Of a DNA stretch of 64,000 nt, positions 23,050-37,005 are shown in pieces. Under the pieces are notes generated by a model that worked only from the letters and a program-made list of their open reading frames with translations, was not told the origin of the DNA and did no database searches. The translations under genes and the position numbers were made by a program. How positions within the stretch are numbered: position 1 is the stretch's first letter; each line of letters opens with the position of its first letter. Source of the DNA: Siniperca chuatsi (taxonomy: Eukaryota; Chordata; Actinopteri; Centrarchiformes; Sinipercidae); the NCBI RefSeq assembly GCF_020085105.1, contig NC_058051.1:17830455-17894454 (forward strand), read 5' to 3'.

Positions 23050-24577
23050 CTGTGGAGTGAGAGACAGAGAGAGAAAGAGAGTCAGTGTGTTTCTGTCAAT
23101 GGTTAAGGGTTTGTTTTGTGTTAATTGTCATCAGGTGACAAGAATATGACGTCGGAAAGCACATGTTCTAGCATAACTCCTTGTTTCTTAGATACCCATA
23201 TGTCTGGGAAATCAGCAATGAGAGAAAGACGAGTGAGAGAGAAAGATAAAGAAATGAGGGAAGAAAGAGGAGGAAAATGGCGATGTAGCTTGAAGATGGA
23301 AAGAAAGAAAGAAGAGAGAACAGTAGCAGGAGAAGATTTTACTGTTTTTGAAAGAAAGTAAAAAAACTCCCTGCTACTTCTTTCCACAGTCTTATTGTGG
23401 AGGCACTGTGATGAGTCATGTAACTGTGAAAAAGGAAAACAACAAACATAACAAAACAGTAAGACATATTTGGATGTATGTTAACATATCTCTGATTCAA
23501 ACCACCTTCTCAAATTGTTGGCATAAATGTATGATATTTTCAGCCCAAATAATGAAAAAGCTCTTCTCAGCTCCTAATATACTATACATATACAATATAT
23601 CTTATTAAGTAGTTCATACAATCACTGGCATACATGAGCACACACATTATTTCTATTTCTCACACATAAACATAATCACAAACATAACACCTGCTCAAGG
23701 GAATCAAGGCACACACCCTGTAATGACCCCAATGCAGGCTGTAGAAGGAGAGGATAGTGCAGGGTAACTGGGGCTGTGAATACATTAGTGCATAATTAAC
23801 TGGCTGTACTGTGATAGCAGGGTCCTGGCTTCTTCCAGACACCAAGCTCACATTTAAACTGCACTGTGCCACATAATTTCCTCTAGAAATCCACTCTGCT
23901 CCTATTGTGCCATCTGTATCTGCATCCAAATTTACCCGAGCGTGTGTGAAATTTCATCAGCATAAAGATTACTCTCTGAGGAGTGCATGCAATTTGTGTG
24001 AATGCATTTTGTCTGAATCTGTGTGCAATGTGCTTATACTGTACATGTGTGTATGTGTATGTCCGAGTGCTGACGCCTGCAGATGTTTAATTAAAGACTT
24101 GAGAGATGAGTCACCTCCTAAAACCAATGGCAGTGATACCAATCCTGCTGAGACTGAGAGAGAGAAAGATGGGCCGGCTGAATGAACAAGGAGGATGACA
24201 TGAAAATTGTCGGGAAGACGGATGTGGGCGGAAGGACTGGGTGGGATGAGGACAGCATGCAAAAGAAGGAAAGTGACAATAAGAGAGAATGGGAGTTGAT
24301 AGGTGGGTGGATGGATAGACAGGATGATGAGAGAGCAGCCATGACAAGGAAAGAGGGGTGGTTTATGAAGAGCAGAAGAAACAGATGACGACCAGGGCTA
24401 AGAGAAACAAAAAACTGTGATAGATTGTGCATACAGGAGGACGGTGAATTCAAAACGGATAAAGAAGTCCAATGAGAAGAAGTTGGAAACAGACTCAGCA
24501 GGATTGCAACACTTGCACATTTTATAAATGTGTATGATGAAAGCCATACATAAAGTAAAATGATAAATCAAATCAAA

Positions 24578-24605
24578 CTCTCCTCTCCTCTCCTCTCCTC
24601 TCCTT
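24578..24605 (+). repeat. (CTCCT)n pentanucleotide microsatellite
   Basis: About five perfect TCTCC units. Simple repeat. Confidence 0.85.
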
Positions 24606-27600
24606 TTAAACCTTAAACCACATGACCAGAATGACGTCATTTGACCATTTCAGCAACCAGAACTTTCTAATGATCCTAAAATAGAAGCAGCAAACCAGCG
24701 TACACTGACAAGACATTTGCTCTTAGATCAATACCTGGAAATTAGCCAATGATATTGCTCTGCTTGGTCAATTCCTAATGTTCTTCCAATAATTCAATAT
24801 GCCATCAATATTTAATTTTGCATAATGTAACAGAAAGAACTGCCAACTCTTATATGTCTGCCTCCGAAAGTAGTGGAAAGACATATGACTGCTCTGACTG
24901 ACTGCTCTGACTCTGACAAATGGTTCCCAAAACAGATCAAGATGGTCGCATTGATTCAGCTATTTACCTTTAATTACAGTAGTCCCCAAGATCTATTGAG
25001 AGTGATATGTTTAGGTTTAGATTATGTTTTCTCTTAAAAACAGTGAAATCTGACTCAAGTGAAATGTGGTGTCTCTGGGTTAGAAATTGAATTTCAAAAG
25101 CTGCAATGCAAAATCTGCTTCTGGACTCTCTCTGTTAAAGGAAGAAACAAGGTAATGGGAACTTCAGTATAAGCTGCCCAGACAAGCTCATAGACAGAGT
25201 AACAAACAAGCAACACACACCTTACCTTCCTTAGCAAGAAGTCTACAGACCATGTGTGTACAATATGCTGTAAGAAGCAAAAACAGGAGAGGGAGAAAAG
25301 GTTCCTCTACAAGTTCTGCCACTGCTGCAGCTTTCTGCTACCTCCTCAATTGGCATCATACTGACTAATCTATCACAGACTACATTGGGTAACCTTATGC
25401 TGGAGTAGAAACTAGAGCTGGGGCAAAGGCCACATGCACACACATGCACGCACACGAACACATGCAAACAAGCATGCACACAGGCCACAAACAAAGAAAT
25501 GCAGTAGGGGAAAAATCTGGTGTTAAATAGTGCTTCATTGACATTTTTTAAAATTTGTATGTATGTAAGTATGTGTCTGTGTGTGAGTCTGTGTGTGTGT
25601 GTGCCATAAGCCATCTCTCAGTGATCCGGGTGATGTGCTCAAGGCCCTCTAGACTGGAACGGTGCGATTAGATCCTCAGATGTCTCCATGCTTGACTCAC
25701 TCACCCAACACACACATCCACACACAGGCCATATCCATACCTGACTTATTTACAGTATCACAATAAATAATTGATGTTTAGCAACTCCATTAACATGTTC
25801 AACACGGCAGGGAAGAAAGAATGATGAGAGAGTGACGTGGGCAGAGGAACCAAAGCTCCCTTCCTCACCCGACACAGCTTTCCACCTTTCACTTTCGACT
25901 CATCAGAGCTCCGATATAATCACCTCCTTCAACGCTTTCTCCAACTATAAGCTCCTTCTAAGCTGAACACCTTGGGAACATGCACTTTTAATAACGTTCA
26001 GTCTAAATTAATTTCTAATATCTTCCATCGCTAGAGTAGGAAAAAAAGGAAAACTTTAATCTCTTAAGGGGCCCCCCAAGTATTTTTTGGCAACCGCAAA
26101 TGTCATAGATGATCTTATGTCAAATTCCATACTCAGACACACTTGACCATACCTCCCTGTCCTCACGCTGTAAAACATATTTGTACACACAGGCATTTAA
26201 GTAAGTTGCCACTCCACTCGCATCATTTCTAGAGCATGTGTGAACAACTACTGTGGAGAGTCTTGTCAACACTGTTTAATCAACATGTCTTGTTCTATTT
26301 CCATTAATATTTGTGTAATTGTAAGATTAATTAAATCCTGTTTCATGCCCTTCAATTTGACTTGTGATTTAAGAATTAAGTACCCAAGCAAGGATATAAA
26401 TTAGGGCCTTTGTCTCATAGTGTCATTATGAGAACCTGCAATGAACACTCTCCAAAACACATTAAAATGATAATCAAGCCCTTCTGGAAACAGAGTGCTA
26501 CCCCACTAAATGAATAACAGTCAAACTTACTTATTTGTATTTCTTTCTGTAGGACTTTCTTAGTGTTCTTCAGGTCGCACCCTTTTAAAAATCATGGTAT
26601 TATACCGTGATTCTCTATTAAAAATGTTTGACCATGTATGTCTATGTTAGTTGATTAAAAATATTGTTGTTTTAATCTGGATTGCATATGCTGTAGATAA
26701 AGTGGATGGATATTTAAACACTAAAACACAAACTATTCTTACTGTAATGACAGTAGCATGCAACCACAATCAAACAAAATATACTTTTGTTGACATCAGG
26801 GAATTTAAGATTACTCTTTCAACCTATTTCCATTTAATTAATGACAAAGAGAATATCATATCATATCAATACATCATATACTGTAATACAGTCACATATG
26901 CATGAAAAGACTCTGCCAGACACTAGCAACTGTGCTCTGTAGCAATGAGGTCAAAATGCTTCTAAGGAGGCAGTGTGACCTTGACTCGTGTTAGGACAGT
27001 GTAAAACAGAGGTGTCATATGGGGCCCACGCCAAACCATGGTGCTCCAACTATTCTTGCCATGCTATTAATACACAGGGGGAGTCATAGTGGAAGAATTC
27101 CATGAGATAACAGCTCTTGCTACATGTCATGCTCCACTGTACACAAACACAGGCAAGCACTGCACACTGTTGGTAGAAAAAAACTGTGTGGGACAATATA
27201 GGAATCTGTATCAGTAATGTGGTATTGCATGCTGTGCTGAGCTATTGTACATTTTAGTAAACTAACCGCTGTGACTTTCCCACATGTGTGTAAACATGAA
27301 CAGATGTTCAGGCAGATCTAGCTTAACTACAAGCCAATCCATTGCTAGCTGGTCGGCACGAAATGCATGTGTATGTCCAATGTTTTCCATACAAATGGAA
27401 AATTGTATAATATTTACTAAAAAAAACTTTAATCCAGCAAAGGATTTGCTACATAACCCACTGTAATACCACTGTCACTGTCTCAATATGTCTTATGCAC
27501 ATGCAGTGTTTCCACATAACAATATAATTATTATTTGGACAAAGTGCGGCAAATTAAAAGCATCCCATTGTAATGTAAATCACCATTCAGTATAGTAACA

Positions 27601-29557
27601 TAGTGTGAAGACTGATCTACTTCTGCACTCATATGCAAAAGTACAAACACACAACAAAACACAGACAAACACACTGTGTCTCTCCAACTGAGTTGATTTA
27701 TGCCCCCTCCCCATTAAGAGACAATACAGTATGTCCATTTTGTTAGTTGACTTTAAAGCTCTTTGTTGACTGAAGAGGAACAAGACTGTTGACTGCAGAC
27801 TTTTTTAAAGCAAAAAAGGTTTAAAAGCTACAGAGGTCAAGCGTGCGACCAGTAGTTTATTACAGCCATTATATCCACTACTCTTTCAGCACTGATATTA
27901 GCTAGAAGGTTTTTATGGGTTTTGTGTGTTTTTGTCTTTGTGCGTATGTATGTGTGTCCTAAGTAATTCCACTCAGGCTTGAGGCTTCAGGGGTTTCATT
28001 AAAGTTTCAAGTGAGCGTTTGCTTGCAGCTGATCCTGGTGAATAGCCCACATTTTAATCTACATGGACCTGCTTTTGACTTATCTGATCATATGATCCTA
28101 ATCAGTCTTCTGGAAACATGGGTTGAAATTTGCCTCTTATTCCTCCATGTTTAGTTCTTTGTTTTCAAGACTTTGATTTATCCTTTCTGATTTCTAATAT
28201 ACATTATTATATACTGATGAACTACACTGCACTGCACTGAGGTATATGGTACCATACTGTACTATACTAATACTATGGTAAACTATAATTTGTATAAACT
28301 ATATACTATGCTTTTAAACTATGATGCAAATCTGCTTAAATGCTACCTCTACAGCCGCTGTTTTAATTGTAAATGCCTCCTGCTTAAAAACAATCAACTA
28401 ACCTAAAAGTATCTCCTCCCTGACTGTTCACTTTCCTCATCACTAACTGAAGCCCAAATTCCAACACACTTTACTGAATAATATTCATTATCACAAGAAT
28501 AAATCTGCAGTGTGACAGATGTTTGCAGCTGAGCATAGTTGATGTATCTGTTAAGTGCGCTCACACAAGTGCGTGGGCATTATGATTAACTTTTCATTCT
28601 GTGTAAAGAACTACTACGGGTCGCATTCTCACTTCAATTTACAGTAAATGCAGTATGGTTGACCTTGTACGTTGGGCCCTTTGTTATGCTCCTGTGATGT
28701 AGCGGTGTGGGGTTTCTGGCTGTGTGAGGGCATTGGTTGGCAGAGCTAGTATTTTTGGACGAGAGTTTTGACCCTATTAAACAGATTAATGCAGGCTGGG
28801 CAGCTCAGTGCTATAAGCCGAGGGATCTCTTCTGTCAGATCAACACAGATACTTGCGAGCCATCACAGATAGGCACACAAACACAAAGTAACACACACCC
28901 ACACACATACACACACATGGGGAAAAGTCACATGTCACTGTTAACTTTGCTTTGTCATATATGACAGTAAACTTTATCTTAAATATCTCAAATATCTTTG
29001 AGTTGGTCAAATAAATAAGCTATGTTAATACATCACCTCGGGCTGTGGGAAATTATCAGGCATTTTTCGTGCTTTTCTTTTATTTAACAGACAAAATGAT
29101 TCATCGTGAAAACATTCAAGCAGAAAGATTATTCTGATTATTATCGTTAATTGCAGCCCTAATAAAAATGCAATGCTCACACTCCCTTACTTTGTGCTGC
29201 ACTATATGAATCTCATGCTGCTTCCTGCAGTCTTAATGCTTCCATTGAGTATAGATTGCTAATGTAGAAAAGTTGCATATGAATATAATTCATAGGAGAC
29301 AAAGGTCTTGTTCTCTACTGTCATCATAAATCTTAACTGTTTATGGGAAGTCATTACTATTCAACACAAACACAGATGGCAATTGAGAGTATATTTTTAA
29401 TCAACAAAATCTATTATCCAAATAACAGATTTTTAGAATATCATAACCTCCCTCTCTCTTGAGCTTTTAAATCACTTACTGAAATATGAATTACAAATGT
29501 CCATTTGGTAATGTAATTCACATAACCGGAGCCAAACGCTGCCTCTCATTAATGGAG

Positions 29558-29567
29558 CTAAAAATAG
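29558..29567 (+). promoter_or_regulatory. MEF2-type site in possible enhancer block
   Basis: CTAAAAATAG is a perfect match to the MEF2 consensus YTAWWWWTAR. Within 110 bases upstream lie TAATGTAATTCA and CATTAATGG, which are homeodomain-like. Single motifs are frequent by chance, so this is only a candidate. Confidence 0.3.
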
Positions 29568-29661
29568 ATGCAAAATGGATCCTCAATAAACTTCAGTGTG
29601 TGGCAGTTAATATGAGGTGACACTATACTGTATTGTATTTGTACTGTATGAGTGTGAGCAG

Positions 29662-29685
29662 GTGTGTGTGTGTGTGTGTGTGTGT
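29662..29685 (+). repeat. (GT)n microsatellite, 24 nt
   Basis: A perfect GT run next to further CA-rich sequence on its right. Confidence 0.85.
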
Positions 29686-30666
29686 TGTGGATCATTCTAA
29701 GAGAAAAGTGAGCAAAGATGAAACACTCACACAAACACACTTTTTACACAATTACACACATAAAAATCACAAGTTCTATAGCAAAGACTATACTGTGTAT
29801 AAAAAACATGTCCAGCAATGCTGTATACGTTAATGTGTAACACTATTAAAACGTGAATTTATGAATAAGTGCACATTGAAGTAGACAAAAGCAATGATTT
29901 TTATTTGCAGATGGTGACTGTAAGAGTACTTGTAACCTTAATTACTGTACATATTACATCTTGTTTTGCCTATTAAGCTATAAAATACACTGTGGTATTA
30001 TATACTTTTAGAATAAAGTATATAGGAATAATTTTACATTCTTATTTTGGATTGTTGCAGGGTTACATTGTATCATTATCACTCCAGTAGTTATTTCATT
30101 ATAACTTATAATGCTATTGACATTTGGTAAATGTGTAACATTTAACTTACCTATTCATAGCTTGTTGGGTAATTTTATTTCCAACTGTTGTTGCTTGGGG
30201 ACAGTTGTGAATATAAACGTGAGCGTGATGTGAAAACCAAGCGATGCCTTGTCTTGTGTTGTGTGTCTTGCTGTGTCTGTTGTTGATTCCAAGAGAAACT
30301 GTAGCTTGATTAGTATCCACAGCCCAGCCCAGAGTGACTGGAGTATGTTAAACATCAAGAATTCAGGGAGTGGAAGTTAAAACCGTTCACCAATACATAA
30401 TCTTGGATGACACGCATACATCACAATGAATTAAAGAGAGCTGAAATGAATTATCTATTTTTGACAAAATGCCTGAAAATATCTAAGTATTACCCATCCC
30501 TACTCCATGTGTCTGTCTGGAGCAGATTTGTGGTCTACGTGCAGTCTCCGCAAGGCATTCATAAGATGTAAGCTGCTGATGCTGACATGGGTGTGTCTGC
30601 AGGCTCCAGGCCAAGTCCCAGTGCACAGCAGCTGGGACCAAAATCCTCCCTTGGCCTTTTGACAAG

Positions 30667-30705
30667 ACACACACACACACACACACACGCACACACACAC
30701 ACAAA
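30667..30705 (+). repeat. (AC)n microsatellite with one interruption
   Basis: An AC run of about 39 bases broken once by GC near 30689. Poly-Cys/Val frames on the minus strand are artefacts of it. Confidence 0.9.
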
Positions 30706-33279
30706 ATCCCAGCAACAACAGCACGAGCAAAGTACAGCCAAAACCACTTCCTAATGAATTAAAAACTTCCTGTAGAGCATCTACAAACAGCATAATAGGA
30801 CTACTTTAGACATTGACAAAACTGATAGCCTACTGCCTTACATTCTGGTTTCAGAAATACTAAAATAGTGTACATATATTGTATGTCTGAGGTACAAAGC
30901 CATTTACTGTAATATAAATCAACTGCAATGCAGTTACATTGCTTCTTCTAAATATGGACGAACAATGAGCACTGCTAATTGGTGTGTTTGGGTAAAAAAA
31001 AAAAGAAAAAGAAAGACAAGTCAGGTCTTGTTGCTTTGACAGGACATCCTTGATTATTGGCACAGAGGTTGACAAAAACATTAATGTGCCAGCATGGGTC
31101 TGTCTGTTACACACCCACCACACATGTGCAGAAACCAAGCCAGAAGCCAGCCATTATCAAAGCATACATGCACATAAACAGTACATGCTACAAGTCCCTC
31201 TTCAAGTCTCTGGAACTTTTTTTTCTATAACTTTAAATATTCATGACTGAAAAAGCAACAATCAAAAGTTTTGAGAGTTTAACAGTCAGAAACTGAGCTA
31301 AGCAGCTTCATCTGGAGTGTGTGGGTGTGGTTCATCAAATTTGATTGACAGTGACCAAACAACTGAACAACTGTCATCAGATACTGATTCAAATGTTACT
31401 ACATCCTTATTGCACGGAAGTACGTGACATCACCTTTTACAACTTAGCCCCGCTCACTTAAAACCGGTGAGAAGAGCTCAGAGAAAAAAGGAAACACAAA
31501 AATCTCTAATGTGAAAAAACCAAAACTGTACTAACTTTGTGGCAGAAAATGTTGTGTTCATGAAGGATCCCATCACTCTTATTAATAAGCTGGTTGAGAA
31601 AACAAGTTTTCAGGGCCTTTAAGAAGTTGTTTTGTCATTGTGAGAGATCTGTCTATCAAGATATTGATTCTCATAATTCCTGAAACAAGGGTAACTGAAC
31701 AGGGAACAAGTGTTATTATCCCTCCCTATTGCGAGAATAAGGTTATTTGCTCACAAAGCACAGCCAAAAGGTTAAATATTATCATTTCATTTGACCTCAA
31801 AAGCAATGAAACAGACACACTCTCATCCCTCCCACTGTCTACCCAGGGCACCTTCATCCTCCACCCTCCTCCTCCATCCCCCATCCCGCCCTGGCATTCA
31901 TCCTCCACAGTGGGGATTAAGCCCGTCTCATTTACAGGAATATTATGTTATTTTTTTAGAAGCCTTTTATTGTGATCCAGATCCAGACGAGTAAAATATG
32001 GCCATCTGGTCTGACTCTCTATTACATATCACTAATCTCAGGTGGCATACAAACAACCCCCACAGATGCCAAAATACACCATGCATACTGTATTGAGTGA
32101 ATCTCCACATCTGCTTATAAAATAACCATATGGCACATACTGTACCAAGACTTATTTTTTCTCTCTCAGTAAGAGCGTACGGACATGTATTTAAAGACAC
32201 TTTCCACCAAGAAAATCTCCTTAACCATACAATATTTCTTATTCCTTAAACAAACTTTTTGCTTCACCTGGTGTGCTATACAGGTGTTAATGGATCACAA
32301 AATGGAGTGTGTGTGCGTGCCATGACAGGTGGGTGGAGGATGGAGGGCCAGTGGAGTTTTGAAGGGTTCTGGGGAAAATGAGGAAGTGAATGAGACGCTT
32401 AACTACTCAAGGAATCTCAATTCAGATTAGGTAAATACATCGCATATAATCTTAAATCAAACTGTGGGTGAATTATTCCAGTGTGGGATATCTATATTTC
32501 AGTGTTTCTGACATGCACAGGAGCAACAGCACATTGATTAAAGAGCAGAACTACTCTCTGCAGAGGCACATAATCTCATCTGGCCAGAGGCAGGAAGTAA
32601 TAAGTGGAGCTCTTCATCTGAAGGCTATTGTTTCATACATTTCAAAGTTAAACATCCTTCTTTTTACTACATTACATTTTTGCAACAGCTGTATCAACCA
32701 CTTTGGAGATCAAGATTTTGCATGAAACACATATGATACAATGATTAATCACTATGTGTAGCTGCCAGGCCTCTTTCCAGTCTAAGCAAACTCAAGCAGA
32801 GGTGTTGGCTTTCCTCAGATCTGAATATTTTTGAGAGAAAGAAGAACACTAATGCAACATCACAGGACATGATGTTTTAAAAGAGTCCAGGTGTGAAGAA
32901 CAAGATACTTGTGATTTAGGCAATGATGGACATAACAAATACCCTATTGAGAAATGTTGTTTCAGCAACTCCAACGTTTTATACACTTAAATTAGTGAGC
33001 AAAGTGGAGATTTGTCCAGATTTGCCTTGATCTCAGAAATAAACCATGCGCCGGCCCTTTCCCTCTCTTCTGCTTGCATAAATGTTAAGTTGTCCTTTTC
33101 CCCATTTATTTAGAAACGAAGTCAGTTAAGTGAGGTAAGTAAAGGGCTAAGCTGTGATTTCTCGGTTGTTCCGGCGACAGACAGGAGCTCATGCAGCGCG
33201 ACTGTGCAACAACTGGTTGAATTAAATTGTAAAATTGTGAAATTGTAACAGACTGTTTGAGGAGAGGAAAGTGGCCTAC

Positions 33280-33440
33280 CTTCAGTGCCGTCACGATCCG
33301 ACAAACTTCCGGGCGTTGTTGGTGAAAGTTTGGTGCTCCGGGCCGTGCCGGAGGCATGGTTAGTGCGCACTGGATCGCCTGACCACAGCGCGCGTCCTGT
33401 CACCCCCGGGCTGCCCGCACAGGTGCCCCGGCCAATCACC
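33280..33440 (-). other. CpG-rich block with splice donor, possible first exon
   Basis: This block of about 160 bases is far richer in CpG than its AT-rich surroundings (GTGCGCAC, CAGCGCGCGTCC, CCCCCGGGCTGCCCGC, CCGGGCGTT). On the minus strand it ends CTGAAG followed by donor GTAGGC at 33279-33274. It also has a CCAAT/ATTGG element (33432-33436) at its upstream side. An ATG-opened frame (MPPARPGAPNFHQQ) runs into the donor. It lies upstream of kcna10 and downstream of kcna2 on the minus strand, so it could be a distant noncoding first exon of kcna10 or of an unannotated transcript. Confidence 0.35.
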
Positions 33441-33567
33441 CTGGGGCCAGATGTGAGAGTGATATAACAACTGCATGATTACGTTTAATTTGGCCAATTC
33501 CCGGCTTGCAAAATCCCTGTTTTTCTTCGTCCTCCAACCAAAGCTGTGTCGCTTTATCTCGAAACGA

Positions 33568-33568
33568 T

Positions 33569-33608
<40 letters not shown>

Positions 33609-33610
33609 GA
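33568..33610 (+). repeat. (GA)n microsatellite
   Basis: A GA run of 43 bases with one GC interruption near 33596. It lies about 130 bases upstream (minus-strand sense) of the CpG-rich block. Confidence 0.9.
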
Positions 33611-36498
33611 TTAAAAAAGGGTTGTTTCCTAACCTCTGCCAGGCTGCCTTATGCTCGCTTGACCACCAGTCGGGATAACTTCCTCTTCTCATTTCTAATC
33701 ACAATCTCAATCACAAGGAGCAAATGTCTTTACATTATATACATTATATATACAAGTCTATCTTAAAACAACACTGACATGCCCACATGTACAATGAAAG
33801 CATTTTTGGTCGCTGTAATGGTTTCTTCTGTCCATACTCTCCAATGTAAGGGGCCATAATCCACAGTCCTCATTCTGTGCAAAAATGCATTTTAAAGTAC
33901 AGCCGAAGTTAATATGAGACTTCAGCAGTCTGACTTAGACAAATCAAATGGCCATCTTCCGAATTACAGTCTTTTTAGTATGAAATTCCCTCTGTGCTCC
34001 CATTGACAGTGTTTTTCTTGCTGAGCCAAGAAGGAGGGATTGTAATACAAAGCGGGATATTTGTACTTAAGAGTTCTCCAACAGTTCTCATGATCGACAG
34101 TTTTAAAAAAAGATAAAAGTGATGCTGCAGAACCATAGATATCCCACACATTCTTGTTCCCCCTGTCAAAACCTGTTGCCTACATTACCTACGATGCAAC
34201 TTGACTGCCAACAGTTCGGTCATAGATTCAGTTCAGTTGTGTTGTGCTAGTACCTGCCTAGCTTTAGCCTCAAGCAGAGATGAAGAGTGGGCTACAGAGG
34301 TCTAGTAAGATCACTTCTTTCTAACTCCATACATCCAGATTTTTTGCATATTCAAACTTTTAGTCTTCAGCCCCAACTGACATCACTTGAGGCAGTTTAT
34401 CAGACTTTTAGCAAAAGGCTTTATACATCTTTTTCACAAATGCAGCAGTATTCCCCAAGACCTGTAAACAGACTTTGATGTGTAAAATTACTTGAGTTCC
34501 CCTTTCAAAGACTGTAGATACCCACTTGATTTGACAACTGAATTGTACAGAATGAAGATTGTGGATTTTGTCCCCCATTTCACGGCCAGTATGGACAATT
34601 ACAGCAACCAATAACTTTTTCAATGAACATATGAGCATGTGAGTGTTGTTTTAAGATGGGCTTGGAAAATAAACATTGCTTAATACTTTCTAATCCTGCA
34701 TTCCATATAGGCATTTTACTTTCAACAATTCCACCTGCACCTCTTTGCTTTCTATTGTGTATCATTAGTAAGTACCTATATTGCATTTCAAATGGGCCAC
34801 ATAGGTCAAAATGGTAAACTCCCCATAACACTGATTCACTGCATTGCTTACGGCCATGTTAATCTCCCATCGTCATTGTTTAAATGGATATGTCTGGCAT
34901 GTGCCAGATTCCACTGGCCACTGGCTGACCATCTGACCTGCGTGCAGCCTCAGGCTGTGGAGGAGTTGCCATTGTCTGGCTCCTGACTGACTGAGCATGG
35001 ATGGTACAGAGTCACATGGGGAGTAGTGCACAGTATGGATAGGCTTCCCTCTGCAGGCTTCTGGTGGCACTGCACTTTGGCGCTCACATACTTTGTGCAC
35101 TCTCCACACCTTAGTTCTGAAATGTACGATTTTGGTTAGATTTGATTTTGTTTGTGTGACTGCTTGCATTTATTTGTACATGTGACCTGTCTAAAGTCAG
35201 TTTTGGACTGTCAGGTAAGGATGCACTAATCCCAAGAAAAACTTGTGTTTGAAACACTGGTTGATTGTATGATTTTTTCCAGAGGAATTTGCTCTGATGC
35301 TCTTTTAAAAAACAAAACTGTTTCCCCACATGCATACAGTGTCAATGGCCTCTGTGTTTTTCCAGTAAAATGGACGTAGATCTTCAGACTGCAGTACATA
35401 GCCACAGATCAGTTATGTAACACATTTATCAAAATTATTTAAATATGAAATTCAGAGCAGGTTCCATATTTATTTTTCTATTTTTGCCACCACTCAATAT
35501 ACACCAAATATCTTTTTCATATTTTTAATATTTGCTTATGTATATTTCAGTCTCAAGTACAATTAATTTTTAAATCCATAAATATTTGGGCTATACCCTA
35601 AAATTTATTTAGCCCCATCCTACAATTTGGACGTGTCATCTTGATTGTTCAAATCATTACCTTGTTTATGGGTCAGACATACTCCACGACATGTATCTTG
35701 CTGTCAGCTTTGCAGGCTACACAGCCACACAAGTCTGAATAATGCTGACTTTTTATATGTGTTTCCACCATCTCAATTCATATTCATGAGGGGCACTGTC
35801 TTCTTCCAGAAAGCCTAGGCTGCTGTCTCAACAGGCCTGATCTCCTGCTCTTCTCTCACTCACTCCCTCACAATTTTGTGTTTTTCCTACTTCTCCTGAA
35901 GTTGTTACTGCCAACACTCTACTCTGTTTTCCCATTAGAGTCACAAAAATAGGCCAAAGACAGTAGCGATAGGCAACTACAAAGACAAAGCAGACGGGGG
36001 GAAGAGAAAGGATAACAAAGGAAGGAAGATGTTGTACAAGTCTGTTAAATTAGGTTTGCAGTTTTTTCTTTGATGCTCTATGTCAGCTGGGTTTGCTTTT
36101 GGCTAATATTATTATTTATTGTCAGGAGAATACAAAAGCCTACTTGTTCACACGTCATACATCATATTTTGCGTTAATGCAGTACCTACTGACATCTCTG
36201 TTGAGCTTCATCCTTGGTTGCTGGGGTCTCAAGCCTCCTCTTCTCTGCTTGGTGGTGATAAGTGATGAGCGATGAAGCAGGTGGAAGGTAAAGGTTACTC
36301 TCCAGCCATATCACAGACACAGGGTTGGGTCTGGATGGAGGGAGAGTAAATTAACTTTTGAGTTTGAGATACAGTTACCAAAGCTAAGTAACCATCGACT
36401 GCTAATGCTTTCCAATCACCACCGCATTATGTAATTTACTTCTGATGCATACTTGATTGATACACAAAGAGGTATGAAGAACAAAAACAAAGAGCTGA

Positions 36499-36501
<3 letters not shown>

Positions 36502-36569
<68 letters not shown>
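36502..36569 (+). repeat. (GT)n microsatellite, 68 nt
   Basis: An uninterrupted GT run, followed by TATGTGTGCATGTGTG. It is the longest dinucleotide array in the window. Confidence 0.95.
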
Positions 36570-36576
<7 letters not shown>

Positions 36577-36939
36577 CATGTGTGTCTAGTGGGCAAATCT
36601 GTGTTTTACAGCGTTCTTGTATGAGGAAAGGCAGGTAGAAAATAATTAATACAATAAAGCAAACTTGAACCTGCGAGATAGAAAAAAAACACACCTGGAG
36701 AAAGACAGACAATATCAAAAGGGACCAAAGAACAAGGGAGAAGTAGAAAAGCAAAATGGAGACCAGGAGGGATTTTAGAACATGGTTTTTGAGTTTATGA
36801 ATTATTTATATGGGCGGGATATTTTAAGCCCTGCATATCATCATCTGTGAGCAATGAGTGGATGGAGGTACAGAGAGGAGGGGAGGAAGTGGGTATCATT
36901 TGCCTGTTTCCTCACTGTGGTGACTATTATTGTACTTGT

Positions 36940-36941
<2 letters not shown>

Positions 36942-37004
<63 letters not shown>
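36942..37004 (+). repeat. (AC)n microsatellite, 63 nt
   Basis: An uninterrupted AC run 372 bases right of the GT array, in the complementary sense. The two could pair as an inverted repeat. Confidence 0.95.

Positions 37005-37005
<1 letters not shown>

Larger units (their letters stand above)
23050..33270. other. kcna10-kcna2 intergenic DNA, left part
   Basis: No supported gene. The content is AT-rich unique-looking sequence, purine-rich patches around 23.2 and 24.2 kb, microsatellites (24578, 29662, 30667) and a homeodomain/MEF2-like block at 29.46-29.58 kb. Short ORFs are low-complexity or lack recognisable features. A long kcna10 5' UTR intron may cross this interval. Confidence 0.5.
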
